Shown piece by piece: positions 25,473 through 34,128 of a DNA stretch of 62,196 nt. This DNA comes from Candidatus Saccharibacteria bacterium UBA6209. Lineage in GTDB: Bacteria; Patescibacteriota; Saccharimonadia; Saccharimonadales; Saccharimonadaceae. The DNA lies in NCBI GenBank assembly GCA_905370345.1, contig CAJPKE010000001.1:1-62196 (forward strand). Reading direction: 5' to 3'. A program made the translations under genes and the position numbers. Position 1 is the first letter of the stretch. The number at the start of each line of letters is the position of its first letter. Under the pieces are notes generated by a model. That model was not told the DNA's origin, made no database searches, and saw only the letters and a list, made by a program, of their open reading frames with translations.

Positions 25473-27044
25473 CTAAGCACCAGCACCGTACTTAGCCGCA
25501 TCACGAGAATCTCCATCTATAAACAGAGCCACTAACGACTCCTGATTTTGTTTGTCGCAAGCCCCCAAAAATAACACCATTTCAGTCACTCCAGCTTTCT
25601 GAAGAGATTTTTTAGTCTCACTTTCATCGGGTATATCTTCAATGCTGACTTTTGACACATAAACCCTCTTGGCGTTATGTGTCTGTTCTTTCCAGGCGTA
25701 AATTATAAACGGATAAAGCTCTTTTAATCTATTATTTAAGCCAATTGGCAAACCAACAGACTTATCTTCTGAAGTTGCTACACATTTAGCAGTCATAGTT
25801 AATTTGTCCTTAATAATAGGCAGAATGTCCCGCTTCTTCTCGTCGTTTTCGTATCCAGTCATTTTATGCTCGACCTTTTTAGCCTCTTCAGTGCGCGCGT
25901 CAATTACTGCGACCACAGTACCGTCACCACCACGCTCAACATGCAGTACATTCACAATAGAATCTTCTTTAAGCCACGGAAACGTCTCGCTATCAAGCGT
26001 CACAGCATCTCCCGCCTTCAATCCAATTTCTACCAACTGAGAGCTGCCTTCTTCGATTGTCGGCTTCGATTTGTTTAATCTTTTTCTCTTAGCAACTTTT
26101 TTCAAAGACCCGCTCGCAATTTCACCCGCCGCTTCGTAAGTTGTGAATTTTTCAGAAAGAACCCTCAGCTCCCCCTCTAAAATTGACTTCATTTTTTCTT
26201 CCACCACGGTTTTGGCAAGAGTTCGCACATTCGGACAATTTTCCTCAAATACAATTTCCGTATATTCACGAGCTAACAACTCCTCATCCAGATCTCTCAT
26301 CCCGTCTGCACAGTCGAGTATGGTTTTAGTCCACGCCATGTCTCTTTCATAATTAAAGAAGGCTTCAATGCGCTCCATACGTGCACCACTTTCATTCCCA
26401 GACATCGCCTCAAGCTCATCGGCTTTAAGCATTGAAAAATCTGTCAATAGCTCGACCAAGTGATGTGTCTTTTCGCGAGCTGGATCGTATTCAGGTCGAC
26501 TTACTCCAAATTCTATAGGAGGAAAAGTGCTGTCTTTTCTATAAATCCCATCAATCACAGACCTCTTAGTTTCTAGTGTGAGTTGCATATATTCAGAGTC
26601 GGCAACATCTGGGCTGAGATTATTATTCCTCTGAAATTTCTTTACTTTAGGAATTTTACACCCCTCAAGATTGCAGTATTTCGGAACATTAACTTCCGCT
26701 ATATTATCAGGAAAAATCTTATCTAACGATGATATAAAAGCATCTAGTGAGGCTTTATACTCCTTATTAAATTCCTCTTTCAATCGAGAACTCACTTCGT
26801 CAAAATCATAGCGGATATCCAAATATTCAGGAGACTGTCCGTATATATCCTTAGCCTGCTTAAGACTATCAATTACAGGCTTATATTTCCCAACCAAGTC
26901 ATTAAATATGGATGAATCTTTGGACACATCTTCATATATATATTCAAGAAATTTGATGGCAGTACTAAAAATTTCACAGACAGAGTCTTTCTCAGACTCT
27001 GAAGATTCGCTATCGTAACAAGAGTGTTCCGGAATTTCGCTCAT
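25473..27044 (-). CDS. Large hypothetical protein downstream of a PilB-type ATPase
   Basis: 523 residues, not recognised. Acidic Ser/Glu-rich N-terminus, long helical stretches (residues 25-130 and 220-310), a CNLEGCK cysteine pair near 148-153, and a C-terminal half with a beta-rich segment (GDAVTLDSETFPWLKEDSIVNVLHVE) that resembles a small barrel. No signal peptide. It starts 37 bases after the ATPase gene ends and a 10-bp perfect inverted repeat spans that gap, so it may be both co-transcribed and separately controlled. Function unknown. Confidence 0.7.
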   Translation of the reverse strand: MSEIPEHSCYDSESSESEKDSVCEIFSTAIKFLEYIYEDVSKDSSIFNDLVGKYKPVIDSLKQAKDIYGQSPEYLDIRYDFDEVSSRLKEEFNKEYKASLDAFISSLDKIFPDNIAEVNVPKYCNLEGCKIPKVKKFQRNNNLSPDVADSEYMQLTLETKRSVIDGIYRKDSTFPPIEFGVSRPEYDPAREKTHHLVELLTDFSMLKADELEAMSGNESGARMERIEAFFNYERDMAWTKTILDCADGMRDLDEELLAREYTEIVFEENCPNVRTLAKTVVEEKMKSILEGELRVLSEKFTTYEAAGEIASGSLKKVAKRKRLNKSKPTIEEGSSQLVEIGLKAGDAVTLDSETFPWLKEDSIVNVLHVERGGDGTVVAVIDARTEEAKKVEHKMTGYENDEKKRDILPIIKDKLTMTAKCVATSEDKSVGLPIGLNNRLKELYPFIIYAWKEQTHNAKRVYVSKVSIEDIPDESETKKSLQKAGVTEMVLFLGACDKQNQESLVALFIDGDSRDAAKYGAGA

Positions 27045-27066
27045 AAACTGATATTTTATCAGTTTA
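27044..27066. repeat. Perfect inverted repeat at the start codon of the 523-residue gene
   Basis: TAAACTGATA-TTT-TATCAGTTTA: 10-bp arms, 3-base centre. The left arm ends on the first base of the ATG. It could be an operator overlapping the start region or, as RNA, a hairpin that occludes initiation. Confidence 0.6.
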
Positions 27067-27081
27067 TAGCTATAAAGTCAA

Positions 27082-28704
27082 TTATATTACTCTATTAACT
27101 TCTTCTAGTGTTGTTTCGCCACGAAGAGCTGCCAACACGCCAGCCTGAAGTAACGTCACCATGCCATCTTCTTTTGCAGCCTTTTCAATCGCTTCCGTAT
27201 GAACATCCTCAACATCGCCACGCAAAAATTTCTGAATATTCTCGCTCACGACCAGTTGCTCCATTACTGGAATTCGCCCCTTATAACCGAACGGCACGTC
27301 GTCTGTCGGCACCGCACGCCAAAGCTTAAACGTATCCAAATCTGGGCAATCAACATTCTCTGGCAAATCCTTCAAGACTTCTTTTACCCACTTGCGAGTC
27401 GCCTCATCTGGCTCATACTCTTCCTTGCTATCATCCCACAATCTCCTCACTAGTCGCTGAGCAATCACCAGCCGAACCGCCGAGCTAAAAATCGGGTTTT
27501 GCCCAATCATATCGATCATACGACTAAACGCCGCCGCAGTCGAATTGGCGTGAAAGCTAGACAGCACCAAGTGTCCCGTAATTGACGCCTGAATCGCAGT
27601 CTTCGCAGTTTCATTGTCGCGAATCTCACCGACCATCACCACGTCTGGGTCAAGACGCAAAACACTGCGCAAACCGTCAGCAAACCTCTGTCCGTTTGTC
27701 GTATCAATTGGAATCTGAGCAATCCCAGGAATCGTATTTTCTACAGGATCTTCCAGCGTGATAATCTTTCGATCCTGAGTATTAAGAGCGTTCAAAATAC
27801 TATATAACGTCGTGGATTTTCCTGAACCAGTCGGACCAACCATCAACAACATCCCGCGCGGATGAGAAATGACTTCATCGATTTGCTCGCGCTCTTTCTT
27901 CGAAATACTCAATAGATCCAAGTTCAACATTGACTCATCGAAATTGAACAATCGAAGCACCAAGTCTAAACCGTACACCGTCATCACGGCTTCCACGCGC
28001 AAATTCAGCACATGCGATGCACCATCTCTATGAATTTCCTGCTGCATATGTCCAGACTGAGGCTCCCTGGAAGCGGTAGAAATATTCGCGCGCGATGCCA
28101 AAGTCGCCATAATCACTCGATATCTATCCCTGCTAAGCTCCGCTACCGTATGCAAAGCTCCGTCAACACGCATCCGAATTCGAATCGACTCACGCTGGTT
28201 CTCAATGTGAATATCCGACGCACCCAACAAATCCGCTTGGTCAATCAAATAATTAAACACGTCATTTGTGCCGACGGATGCCAAAGTCTGAGTAACCTGC
28301 GCCAGAGTATCGCTATCACCTTCCTTGGCAATTTCGATGTTATCGTAAATTACTTTTTTTGGCGGATCAAACCTGAGCATAATTGACCGAAACGCCGAAC
28401 CAGAAATTAAGAAGAAGAAGATTCGCTTGCCGTTTTCAACATACTGATCTCGCATCCGCTTCATCAACGATTCAGAAGTTTGCGACGTAACACCAAATCG
28501 ATAAGACTGATCCTCCTCGTTAAAAGCCAGTGGAACCAGCCGACCCTTATACATCTCCTCTATAGTTAAAACATCCTTAAGCAAGGGTAAAGTCTCTTCA
28601 AATTCCCGCCCATCAAGATATTGAAGTCCTAAAATTGACGCTCGACGACGAGTAGCTTCCTCATCTTGCTCACGGCGTCGCGCCTGAATTTTGTCTTCGT
28701 CCAT
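27082..28704 (-). CDS. GspE/PilB family type II secretion/type IV pilus ATPase
   Basis: 540 residues. N-terminal MshEN-like region, then the ATPase core with Walker A GPTGSGKS, Asp box and Walker B LDPDVVMVGEIRD, and the His box. The tetracysteine zinc module of typical PilB/GspE is absent; only one cysteine occurs in that region. It powers pilin or pseudopilin assembly at the inner face of the membrane; Saccharibacteria use type IV pili for motility and host contact. TATAAT (28716-28711) is six bases before the ATG. No other pilus gene lies nearby. Confidence 0.9.
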   Translation of the reverse strand: MDEDKIQARRREQDEEATRRRASILGLQYLDGREFEETLPLLKDVLTIEEMYKGRLVPLAFNEEDQSYRFGVTSQTSESLMKRMRDQYVENGKRIFFFLISGSAFRSIMLRFDPPKKVIYDNIEIAKEGDSDTLAQVTQTLASVGTNDVFNYLIDQADLLGASDIHIENQRESIRIRMRVDGALHTVAELSRDRYRVIMATLASRANISTASREPQSGHMQQEIHRDGASHVLNLRVEAVMTVYGLDLVLRLFNFDESMLNLDLLSISKKEREQIDEVISHPRGMLLMVGPTGSGKSTTLYSILNALNTQDRKIITLEDPVENTIPGIAQIPIDTTNGQRFADGLRSVLRLDPDVVMVGEIRDNETAKTAIQASITGHLVLSSFHANSTAAAFSRMIDMIGQNPIFSSAVRLVIAQRLVRRLWDDSKEEYEPDEATRKWVKEVLKDLPENVDCPDLDTFKLWRAVPTDDVPFGYKGRIPVMEQLVVSENIQKFLRGDVEDVHTEAIEKAAKEDGMVTLLQAGVLAALRGETTLEEVNRVI

Positions 28705-28743
28705 ATGAAAATTATACCAAAAAGCTTACGGTTTTACGAGTGA

Positions 28744-28749
28744 TATAAT
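28744..28749 (+). promoter_or_regulatory. -10 box of the SpoU methylase gene
   Basis: TATAAT ends six bases before ATG 28756. The divergent ATPase gene has its own -10 at 28716-28711, so two leaderless promoters share a 51-bp gap. Confidence 0.65.
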
Positions 28750-28755
28750 AGTAAT

Positions 28756-29316
28756 ATGAATCCAGAAATTACTCTGTTAGTTCACAATATTCGCTCAACA
28801 CATAACGTTGGGGCAATTTTTCGCACAGCCGAAGGATTTGGCGTAAAAAAGATTATTCTCAGTGGCTACACGCCGTATCCAGAATTGAGTTTATGTAGCA
28901 AAGCGCCTGCCTGTGCGCTTGTCGATGGAGAAATTCGATCTGAAGATCCTCGCCTGCCGCATATTCGCGAAAAAATCACCAGCCAAATTCATAAAACTGC
29001 TTTGGGTGCGGAAAGTTTGGTACCGTTTGAGTTTTACGAGGATATCAATGATTGGATTAAAGAGAATCAGCAAACAGAAAACTTGCCAATTATCGCGCTG
29101 GAGCAATCAAAAGATAGCGTGATGCTATCAGAATTTCAGCCGCCTGAAAAATTTGCGCTGCTACTCGGAGAAGAAGTTCACGGGATCACGCCAGAACTTT
29201 TGGACAACTGCGATTTCACTGTAGAAATCCCAATGTTCGGCCAAAAAGAATCATTCAACGTGTCGGTCGCAACAGGAATTGCGCTATTTGGACTGATTTT
29301 CCCGAGAATGAAATAA
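28756..29316 (+). CDS. TrmH/SpoU family RNA 2'-O-methyltransferase
   Basis: 186 residues, SPOUT fold. Motif 1 NIRSTHNVGAIFRTAEGFG, motif 2 LLLGEEVHGI, and motif 3 IPMFGQKESFNVSVATGIALF form the knotted SAM-binding site. Targets of this family include tRNA G18 and 23S rRNA G2251; the lack of an N-terminal domain does not decide which. It converges on islet B. Confidence 0.92.
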   Translation: MNPEITLLVHNIRSTHNVGAIFRTAEGFGVKKIILSGYTPYPELSLCSKAPACALVDGEIRSEDPRLPHIREKITSQIHKTALGAESLVPFEFYEDINDWIKENQQTENLPIIALEQSKDSVMLSEFQPPEKFALLLGEEVHGITPELLDNCDFTVEIPMFGQKESFNVSVATGIALFGLIFPRMK

Positions 29317-29354
29317 TCTCAACAACACATAAATAAATCCCTCAAGTCTGCTTA

Positions 29355-29383
29355 TTGACTTTATTAACCATATGTGTTATATT
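29355..29383 (+). promoter_or_regulatory. Islet B promoter
   Basis: TTGACT (29355-29360), 17-bp spacer, TATATT (29378-29383). The predicted transcript begins at AGCTTTC (29390-29396). Confidence 0.75.
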
Positions 29384-29389
29384 TGTATG

Positions 29390-29445
29390 AGCTTTCTTTG
29401 GAATCCCCCAGAGAAAGTAGTCCCCTACATGAAAGGTTCGAGGAA
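29390..29445 (+). promoter_or_regulatory. Islet B leader
   Basis: Short leader of about 56 nt beginning AGCTTTC. CTTTCT (29392-29397) pairs with AGAAAG (29412-29417). AAAGG (29432-29436) and GAGG (29440-29443) precede the ATG; the latter is too close (2 bases), so AAAGG is the likelier ribosome site. Confidence 0.5.
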
Positions 29446-29739
29446 ATGTTTGACATTTTCTTTATTCTCACAATTCTAGCAACCATGTATGTTGCATGGT
29501 ACGCCTACAGGGCCCCTTCGGGGGTTAGCCACATATGGCACGCGCTAGCCGCCGCGGCTGGCGTGTGGATGACAGTCTTTTTCATCTACTTCATGGTAGC
29601 AGAATCGCCACACCGGCCGATGTACCACACAGTGCTGGTGGCTTTGTTCTACTGCACGACGGCGGCCACTTACACTACCCTACAAGAGAGGGGTAAGACA
29701 GAAGTGAGGAATGAACTGCGGGATAATAAGTCCCGCTGA
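29446..29739 (+). CDS. Islet B small membrane protein
   Basis: 97 residues from ATG 29446; an in-frame ATG at 29374 lies inside the promoter and is rejected. Three predicted membrane helices: FDIFFILTILATMYVAWYAY (2-21), a central ALAAAAGVWMTVFFIYFMVA (about 34-53), and TVLVALFYCTTAATYTTL (about 62-79), followed by a charged tail (QERGKTEVRNELRDNKSR). Family unknown. G/C-ending codons are common. It sits between the 3' ends of the SpoU gene and dnaE. Confidence 0.7.
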   Translation: MFDIFFILTILATMYVAWYAYRAPSGVSHIWHALAAAAGVWMTVFFIYFMVAESPHRPMYHTVLVALFYCTTAATYTTLQERGKTEVRNELRDNKSR

Positions 29740-29741
29740 CA

Positions 29742-29802
29742 GATAGTTAGCCCGCCAGAGCAACCAGCTCCGGCTGAGGCCTCTGTCGGCGGGCTAACTA
29801 TC
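29742..29802. terminator. Long bidirectional hairpin between islet B and dnaE
   Basis: GATAGTTAGCCCGCC (29742-29756) is the exact reverse complement of GGCGGGCTAACTATC (29788-29802), with further pairing inside (AGAG/CTCT, CAGC/GCTG). It starts three bases after the islet stop codon and overlaps the last bases of dnaE by two nt. No T-tract is present on either side. Confidence 0.7.
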
Positions 29803-32800
29803 ACTTTAGAACTACGCACTCTTCACCCAGAGTGTTTTTTAATTGGCTTAGTAGGCTATCATTAGCATCCACCTTAAACGGCAGACGCATGGCTGATTTC
29901 TCTTTCTCACCCAACACCAAAACCACATCAGTCGTGCCAGCATTCTCGCCGCAAACAGACTTCATTTTCACTAACCGCGAATGGTCATTCGGGTCTTTAA
30001 TATACACAAATAACTTTGAAGCGGGAATTTCTGGCGCAACATTAACAGGCGCCGAATGAGTTTTTGGCTGCGGTTTGGCGGCGTCATTTTTTACGGCAGA
30101 CTTCGGAGAAGCTCCATTTTTCTGATTACGATAAGCTTCACGGCGCTCTTTTTTTACGGCAGAGCTAATTTTTGGCGCATCCATTTTACGACCAGTCGAC
30201 TCATAGCCATTGATATCGTTATCCGTAATCACAATAATGTCATCGGCAATTAGTTTACTTTCATTGCCCAAATTTCCGTCACGATCTCGAGCTGAATTTT
30301 TACCAGAAACTCGAATCACTGCGTCCTGAACTAGCTTGGCGCCAACTTTCTCATACAGATTTGGAAAGACAATTATTTCGCCCTCGCCGAATTTATCCTC
30401 AATTCCCACGAACGCCATTTTCGAACCGCTTTTTGTGACAATTGTACGAACGGTGCTAATAATTCCCCCGACCGTCATCATCCGACTGTCGTACTCAGGA
30501 ACTAATTGCGTCAATGGTTGAGTTTGCTCACTCAAATACGTTTCATACCTATCAAGCGGATGCGCCGAAATATACAACCCCAGCAGTTCTCGCTCCCACA
30601 TCAAGCGCTCTTTATCGTCGTGTTTCACAGGAGCCTTCTGGAGATGAAGAGTTGATTGGACGCTCGCCGCATCATCGCCACCCAACATTCCAAACAAATT
30701 GGTCTGCCCGCTGGCGGCTTCTTTTTGGAGCTTGGACGCAAATGATGTAATAGAATCCAGATTGAAAAGCAAATCAGATCGATCGCCCATATCATCAAAC
30801 GCACCAGACTTAATAAGCGACTCCCAGGCTTTTCTATTGAACTTGCTGGTTGAAACACGTCTAGCAAAATCCTCAACCGACGTAAACGGCCCATCTTCGC
30901 GCGCCCGCAGAACTTCCTCGACCGCACCAACGCCAACTCCCTTCACCGCCGACATTCCGAAACGAATTTTATTCTCGTTCGGCACCACAGCAAACTCAAC
31001 GAACGACTCGTTTACATTAGGGCTCAACACGCTAATTCCCATGTGCTTACATTCAGTAATTTCAATTGCCAAACGATCGGTATCATCATGGTCGCTAGTC
31101 ATAAGCGCCGCCATAAACGCGTCAGGATAATGTGCTTTCAAATAAGCCGTCCAATAAGCAATCAAACCATAACAAGCGGCGTGCGACTTATTGAAACAAT
31201 AGTTGGCGAACTCCTCCAACTGAGTCCAGAAAGTTTCCGCAATTTCCTTAGTTGCGCCACCAACTTTAACCGCACCCTCGACAAATTCAGGCTTGACCTT
31301 TTTCATCAAGTCAATTTTCTTCTTACCAACAGCCTTTCGCAACGTGTCAGCCTGACCGCCAGTAAATCCACACCATTCCTTAGAAATCTGCATAAACTGT
31401 TCCTGATAGACCAAAATTCCATAAGTATTTTTCAGCGAGTTTTTCATTCCAGAATGCAAATAAGTTATTTCTTCCTCGCCGTGTTTGCGCCTAATAAAGC
31501 TGTCAATAAACTGCATCGGGCCCGGACGATAAAGAGCCACCATAGCAATAATATCTTCAAACGTAGTCGGCTTCAGTCCGCGCAAATATCGCTTCATTCC
31601 CGCCGATTCCAACTGGAATACGCCAGTCGTGTCGCCGCGCTGGAACAGCTCGTAGGTCTTTTTATCATCAAGAGGCAGCTCTGAAAGATTAATTTCTTTC
31701 TTGTAAGCTTTTCGGATAATCCTCATGGCGTTATTAATAATCGTAAGGTTCGAAAGCCCCAAAAAGTCCATCTTAAGAAGCCCAAGCTCTTCAACTTCGC
31801 CCATCGGGAACTGAGTTGCCACCACGCCCTTTTGCGCCATTTCAAGCGGAATATAATTGACCAACGTATCTGGCGCGATCACCACGCCACAAGCATGAAC
31901 GCCATGGCTACGAATCGTCCCTTCCAGCTGAATTGCATAGTCCAGAACTTCTTTGGCGGTCGGGTTATTTTCATATTCATTCCGAAGGTCCGCGTCTTCT
32001 TTAATACTCACGGACAACGGAATATGCCGCCCCTGGTTTGGTGGCGGAACTAACTTCGCCAAGCGGTCGCTCTCAGCGTACGGAACCTCCAAAACCCTGG
32101 CGACATCACGCACTGCCATACGACCAAACATCTTACCGAACGTTGCGATATTACTGACGTGATCTTCGCCATATTTTTTCGCACAATATTCAATCACTTC
32201 ATCGCGACGCGTATCCTGAATATCAACGTCGATGTCGGGCATAGAAATACGATCAGGATTCAGGAATCGCTCAAACAGTAGTCCATATTTCAGCGGGTCA
32301 AGATCTGTAATGTTCAGCGCATACGCAATAATCGAGCCGGCCGCACTACCACGCCCCGGACCAAAGACAATTCCTTGAGATTTTCCCCAGTTGATAAAAT
32401 CCTGGACGATCAAGAAATAACCCTCATAGCCCATATTTCCCATCACACCAAGCTCCATCTTAGCGCGCTCACGAACTTCGTCAGACAGCTTCGGAATAAT
32501 TTCGTCAGGATCCAACTTTTCAGCCTCCTCCTTCGAAGCTCCATTGTAACGCTGCAATAAACCTTGATATGTCAATCTAAGCAGATATGAATGTTCATTC
32601 TCGCCGTCTGGCAATGGATATTTTGGGATAAGAATTCGCCCAAGCTCAATCTCAACGTCGCAGCGATCAGCTATTTTTTTCGTGTTGCGAATAACTTCAG
32701 GAAATTCCTCTCCCCAGTGGTCAATAATATCGCGCGGATCCGTCAAATGAAGCTCAAAATCCTTCAAGCTCATTCGCTTTTCATCGCTAAGATATGAACC

Positions 32801-33541
32801 AGTTCCGACACAAAGCAAAATTTCATGCGCGTCTTGATATTCGTGCGTCAAATAGTGACCATCACAAGTCACCACCATTTCAATACCAAGCTCCTTCGAA
32901 AGCTTGACTAAGCCTTCATTGATTTTTTCCTGCACATCCCAGTGTGTATTCGACTTCGGATGTCCGTGGTCCTGTAGCTCCAAATAATAACGATCACCAA
33001 AAATTGACTTATACCATTTGGCAATCTCACGAGCGCGATCATAATCATCTTCTTTCAACGCCACGCCAATTTCACCACTTGCGCAACCACTCAGGACAAT
33101 CAATCCCTCATTCAATTCCTCCAAAAGTTCATGGTCAATTCGCGGCTTGTAATACATTCCCTCCAGATTGGCGCGCGTCGACAGCTTCATCAAATTATGG
33201 AATCCTGTATTGTTCATCGCCAGCACAGTCAAGTGAAAACGCTGCTTATCTTTACCTGGATCGCGATCAAATCGAGAACGAGTCGCCACGTAAGTTTCAA
33301 TTCCGATAATCGGCTTAATTCCCGCTTTTTTGGCGGTCTTGTAATAGTCCAAAATACCACTCATCGTGCCGTGATCGGTTACGGCGGCAGCCTCCATTCC
33401 GAGCTCCTTAACCTTATCGACCAAGTCATGAATCTTAGTCAATCCGTCCAGCACCGAATGAAAAGTGTGATTATGAAGATGCACGAAATCTGACGGCTTC
33501 AAAGCCGCCGACGATGATTGTTCGCTTGTCCCCTCAGTCAT
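29801..33541 (-). CDS. dnaE: DNA polymerase III subunit alpha (DnaE)
   Basis: 1246 residues from ATG 33541; a TTG nine bases upstream overlaps a TATAAT box (33555-33550) and is rejected, giving an 8-base gap. Order: PHP domain (HNHTFHSVLDG near 25-35), polymerase palm with PDIDVDIQD catalytic aspartates, fingers, helix-hairpin-helix (SAVKGVGVGAVEEV), OB fold (TVGGIISTVRTIVTKSGSKM) and an added Lys/Ala-rich linker plus C-terminal domain. It is the replicative polymerase. No separate epsilon subunit gene is in the window. Confidence 0.97.
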   Translation of the reverse strand: MTEGTSEQSSSAALKPSDFVHLHNHTFHSVLDGLTKIHDLVDKVKELGMEAAAVTDHGTMSGILDYYKTAKKAGIKPIIGIETYVATRSRFDRDPGKDKQRFHLTVLAMNNTGFHNLMKLSTRANLEGMYYKPRIDHELLEELNEGLIVLSGCASGEIGVALKEDDYDRAREIAKWYKSIFGDRYYLELQDHGHPKSNTHWDVQEKINEGLVKLSKELGIEMVVTCDGHYLTHEYQDAHEILLCVGTGSYLSDEKRMSLKDFELHLTDPRDIIDHWGEEFPEVIRNTKKIADRCDVEIELGRILIPKYPLPDGENEHSYLLRLTYQGLLQRYNGASKEEAEKLDPDEIIPKLSDEVRERAKMELGVMGNMGYEGYFLIVQDFINWGKSQGIVFGPGRGSAAGSIIAYALNITDLDPLKYGLLFERFLNPDRISMPDIDVDIQDTRRDEVIEYCAKKYGEDHVSNIATFGKMFGRMAVRDVARVLEVPYAESDRLAKLVPPPNQGRHIPLSVSIKEDADLRNEYENNPTAKEVLDYAIQLEGTIRSHGVHACGVVIAPDTLVNYIPLEMAQKGVVATQFPMGEVEELGLLKMDFLGLSNLTIINNAMRIIRKAYKKEINLSELPLDDKKTYELFQRGDTTGVFQLESAGMKRYLRGLKPTTFEDIIAMVALYRPGPMQFIDSFIRRKHGEEEITYLHSGMKNSLKNTYGILVYQEQFMQISKEWCGFTGGQADTLRKAVGKKKIDLMKKVKPEFVEGAVKVGGATKEIAETFWTQLEEFANYCFNKSHAACYGLIAYWTAYLKAHYPDAFMAALMTSDHDDTDRLAIEITECKHMGISVLSPNVNESFVEFAVVPNENKIRFGMSAVKGVGVGAVEEVLRAREDGPFTSVEDFARRVSTSKFNRKAWESLIKSGAFDDMGDRSDLLFNLDSITSFASKLQKEAASGQTNLFGMLGGDDAASVQSTLHLQKAPVKHDDKERLMWERELLGLYISAHPLDRYETYLSEQTQPLTQLVPEYDSRMMTVGGIISTVRTIVTKSGSKMAFVGIEDKFGEGEIIVFPNLYEKVGAKLVQDAVIRVSGKNSARDRDGNLGNESKLIADDIIVITDNDINGYESTGRKMDAPKISSAVKKERREAYRNQKNGASPKSAVKNDAAKPQPKTHSAPVNVAPEIPASKLFVYIKDPNDHSRLVKMKSVCGENAGTTDVVLVLGEKEKSAMRLPFKVDANDSLLSQLKNTLGEECVVLK

Positions 33542-33560
33542 TAATAACAATTATAGCACG

Positions 33561-33857
33561 CTATTGACGGCGTTGCATCGTCTCAATTAAGCGGTTGATG
33601 AAATCAGCCAACGGCGGGAAAATGTCGGCAAATTGCCCCAAAATCCAAACCAATATCGCGATCAATAACGTCGCACCCAAAGCACTTCCAAGGCCAAAGA
33701 AAATTCCGCGAACAAAATTCACCCAATAAACTTGGTGGCGAGATTTATGAAAATCAAAGAACAAATCCTCCAAAATCGCCCGACGAGCACCATTTTCGTT
33801 ATCGCGAACGACTTTTTTTGTTAGCTTATTTGACTGTTCTTTGGCTGACTTTTTCAC
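33561..33857 (-). CDS. DUF5665-like small membrane protein
   Basis: 98 residues, GTG start. Basic N-terminus, then YWVNFVRGIFFGLGSALGATLLIAILVWILGQFA, where the FVRGI..GLGSALGAT signature and a long hydrophobic stretch recall DUF5665. Role unknown. It overlaps the preceding gene by 32 nt, so the pair is translationally linked; the stop is 19 bases before the dnaE start. Confidence 0.7.
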   Translation of the reverse strand: MKKSAKEQSNKLTKKVVRDNENGARRAILEDLFFDFHKSRHQVYWVNFVRGIFFGLGSALGATLLIAILVWILGQFADIFPPLADFINRLIETMQRRQ

Positions 33858-34113
33858 TCTTTCTTACCTTTTTCTTTGAGAAAAATTTCGAGAAAAATCC
33901 GCTCTTTGAAGCGAAGCTTTTGGCTAATTCCACGCCAATTGAAACCGTACTTACAATTCCATTTAAGTTAGCAATTCGCTGACTTATAGCCTCCACGTTT
34001 TGCTGAGTTTGGCGAATTTGACGCGTTAATTTAATGATAGAAATTGTCATAGCAATCATCATGATGATAAAAATCACCATCAAAATCACTAATATAATAA
34101 GCAATCCGTTCAT
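33826..34113 (-). CDS. Small single-pass membrane protein with coiled coil
   Basis: 95 residues. One N-terminal helix (3-28), a heptad-like segment (TRQIRQTQQNVEAISQRIANLNGIVS), then a basic tail (KKKVRKSEKVSQRTVK). The layout resembles DUF948 proteins. TATAAT (34126-34121) is seven bases before the ATG. It begins the two-gene unit with the DUF5665-like protein. Confidence 0.65.
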   Translation of the reverse strand: MNGLLIILVILMVIFIIMMIAMTISIIKLTRQIRQTQQNVEAISQRIANLNGIVSTVSIGVELAKSFASKSGFFSKFFSKKKVRKSEKVSQRTVK

Positions 34114-34128
34114 GCTATTTATTATACA

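Noticed and set aside
29374..29445. Upstream in-frame start for the islet B protein
   Set aside because: The ATG at 29374 overlaps the -35/-10 spacer and -10 box, so it cannot be in the mRNA.
31043..31684. Long open frame (213 codons) opposite dnaE
   Set aside because: Lies wholly inside the dnaE coding strand on the opposite side, with no promoter or ribosome site and a Phe/Ser/Arg-rich composition expected of an antisense shadow.
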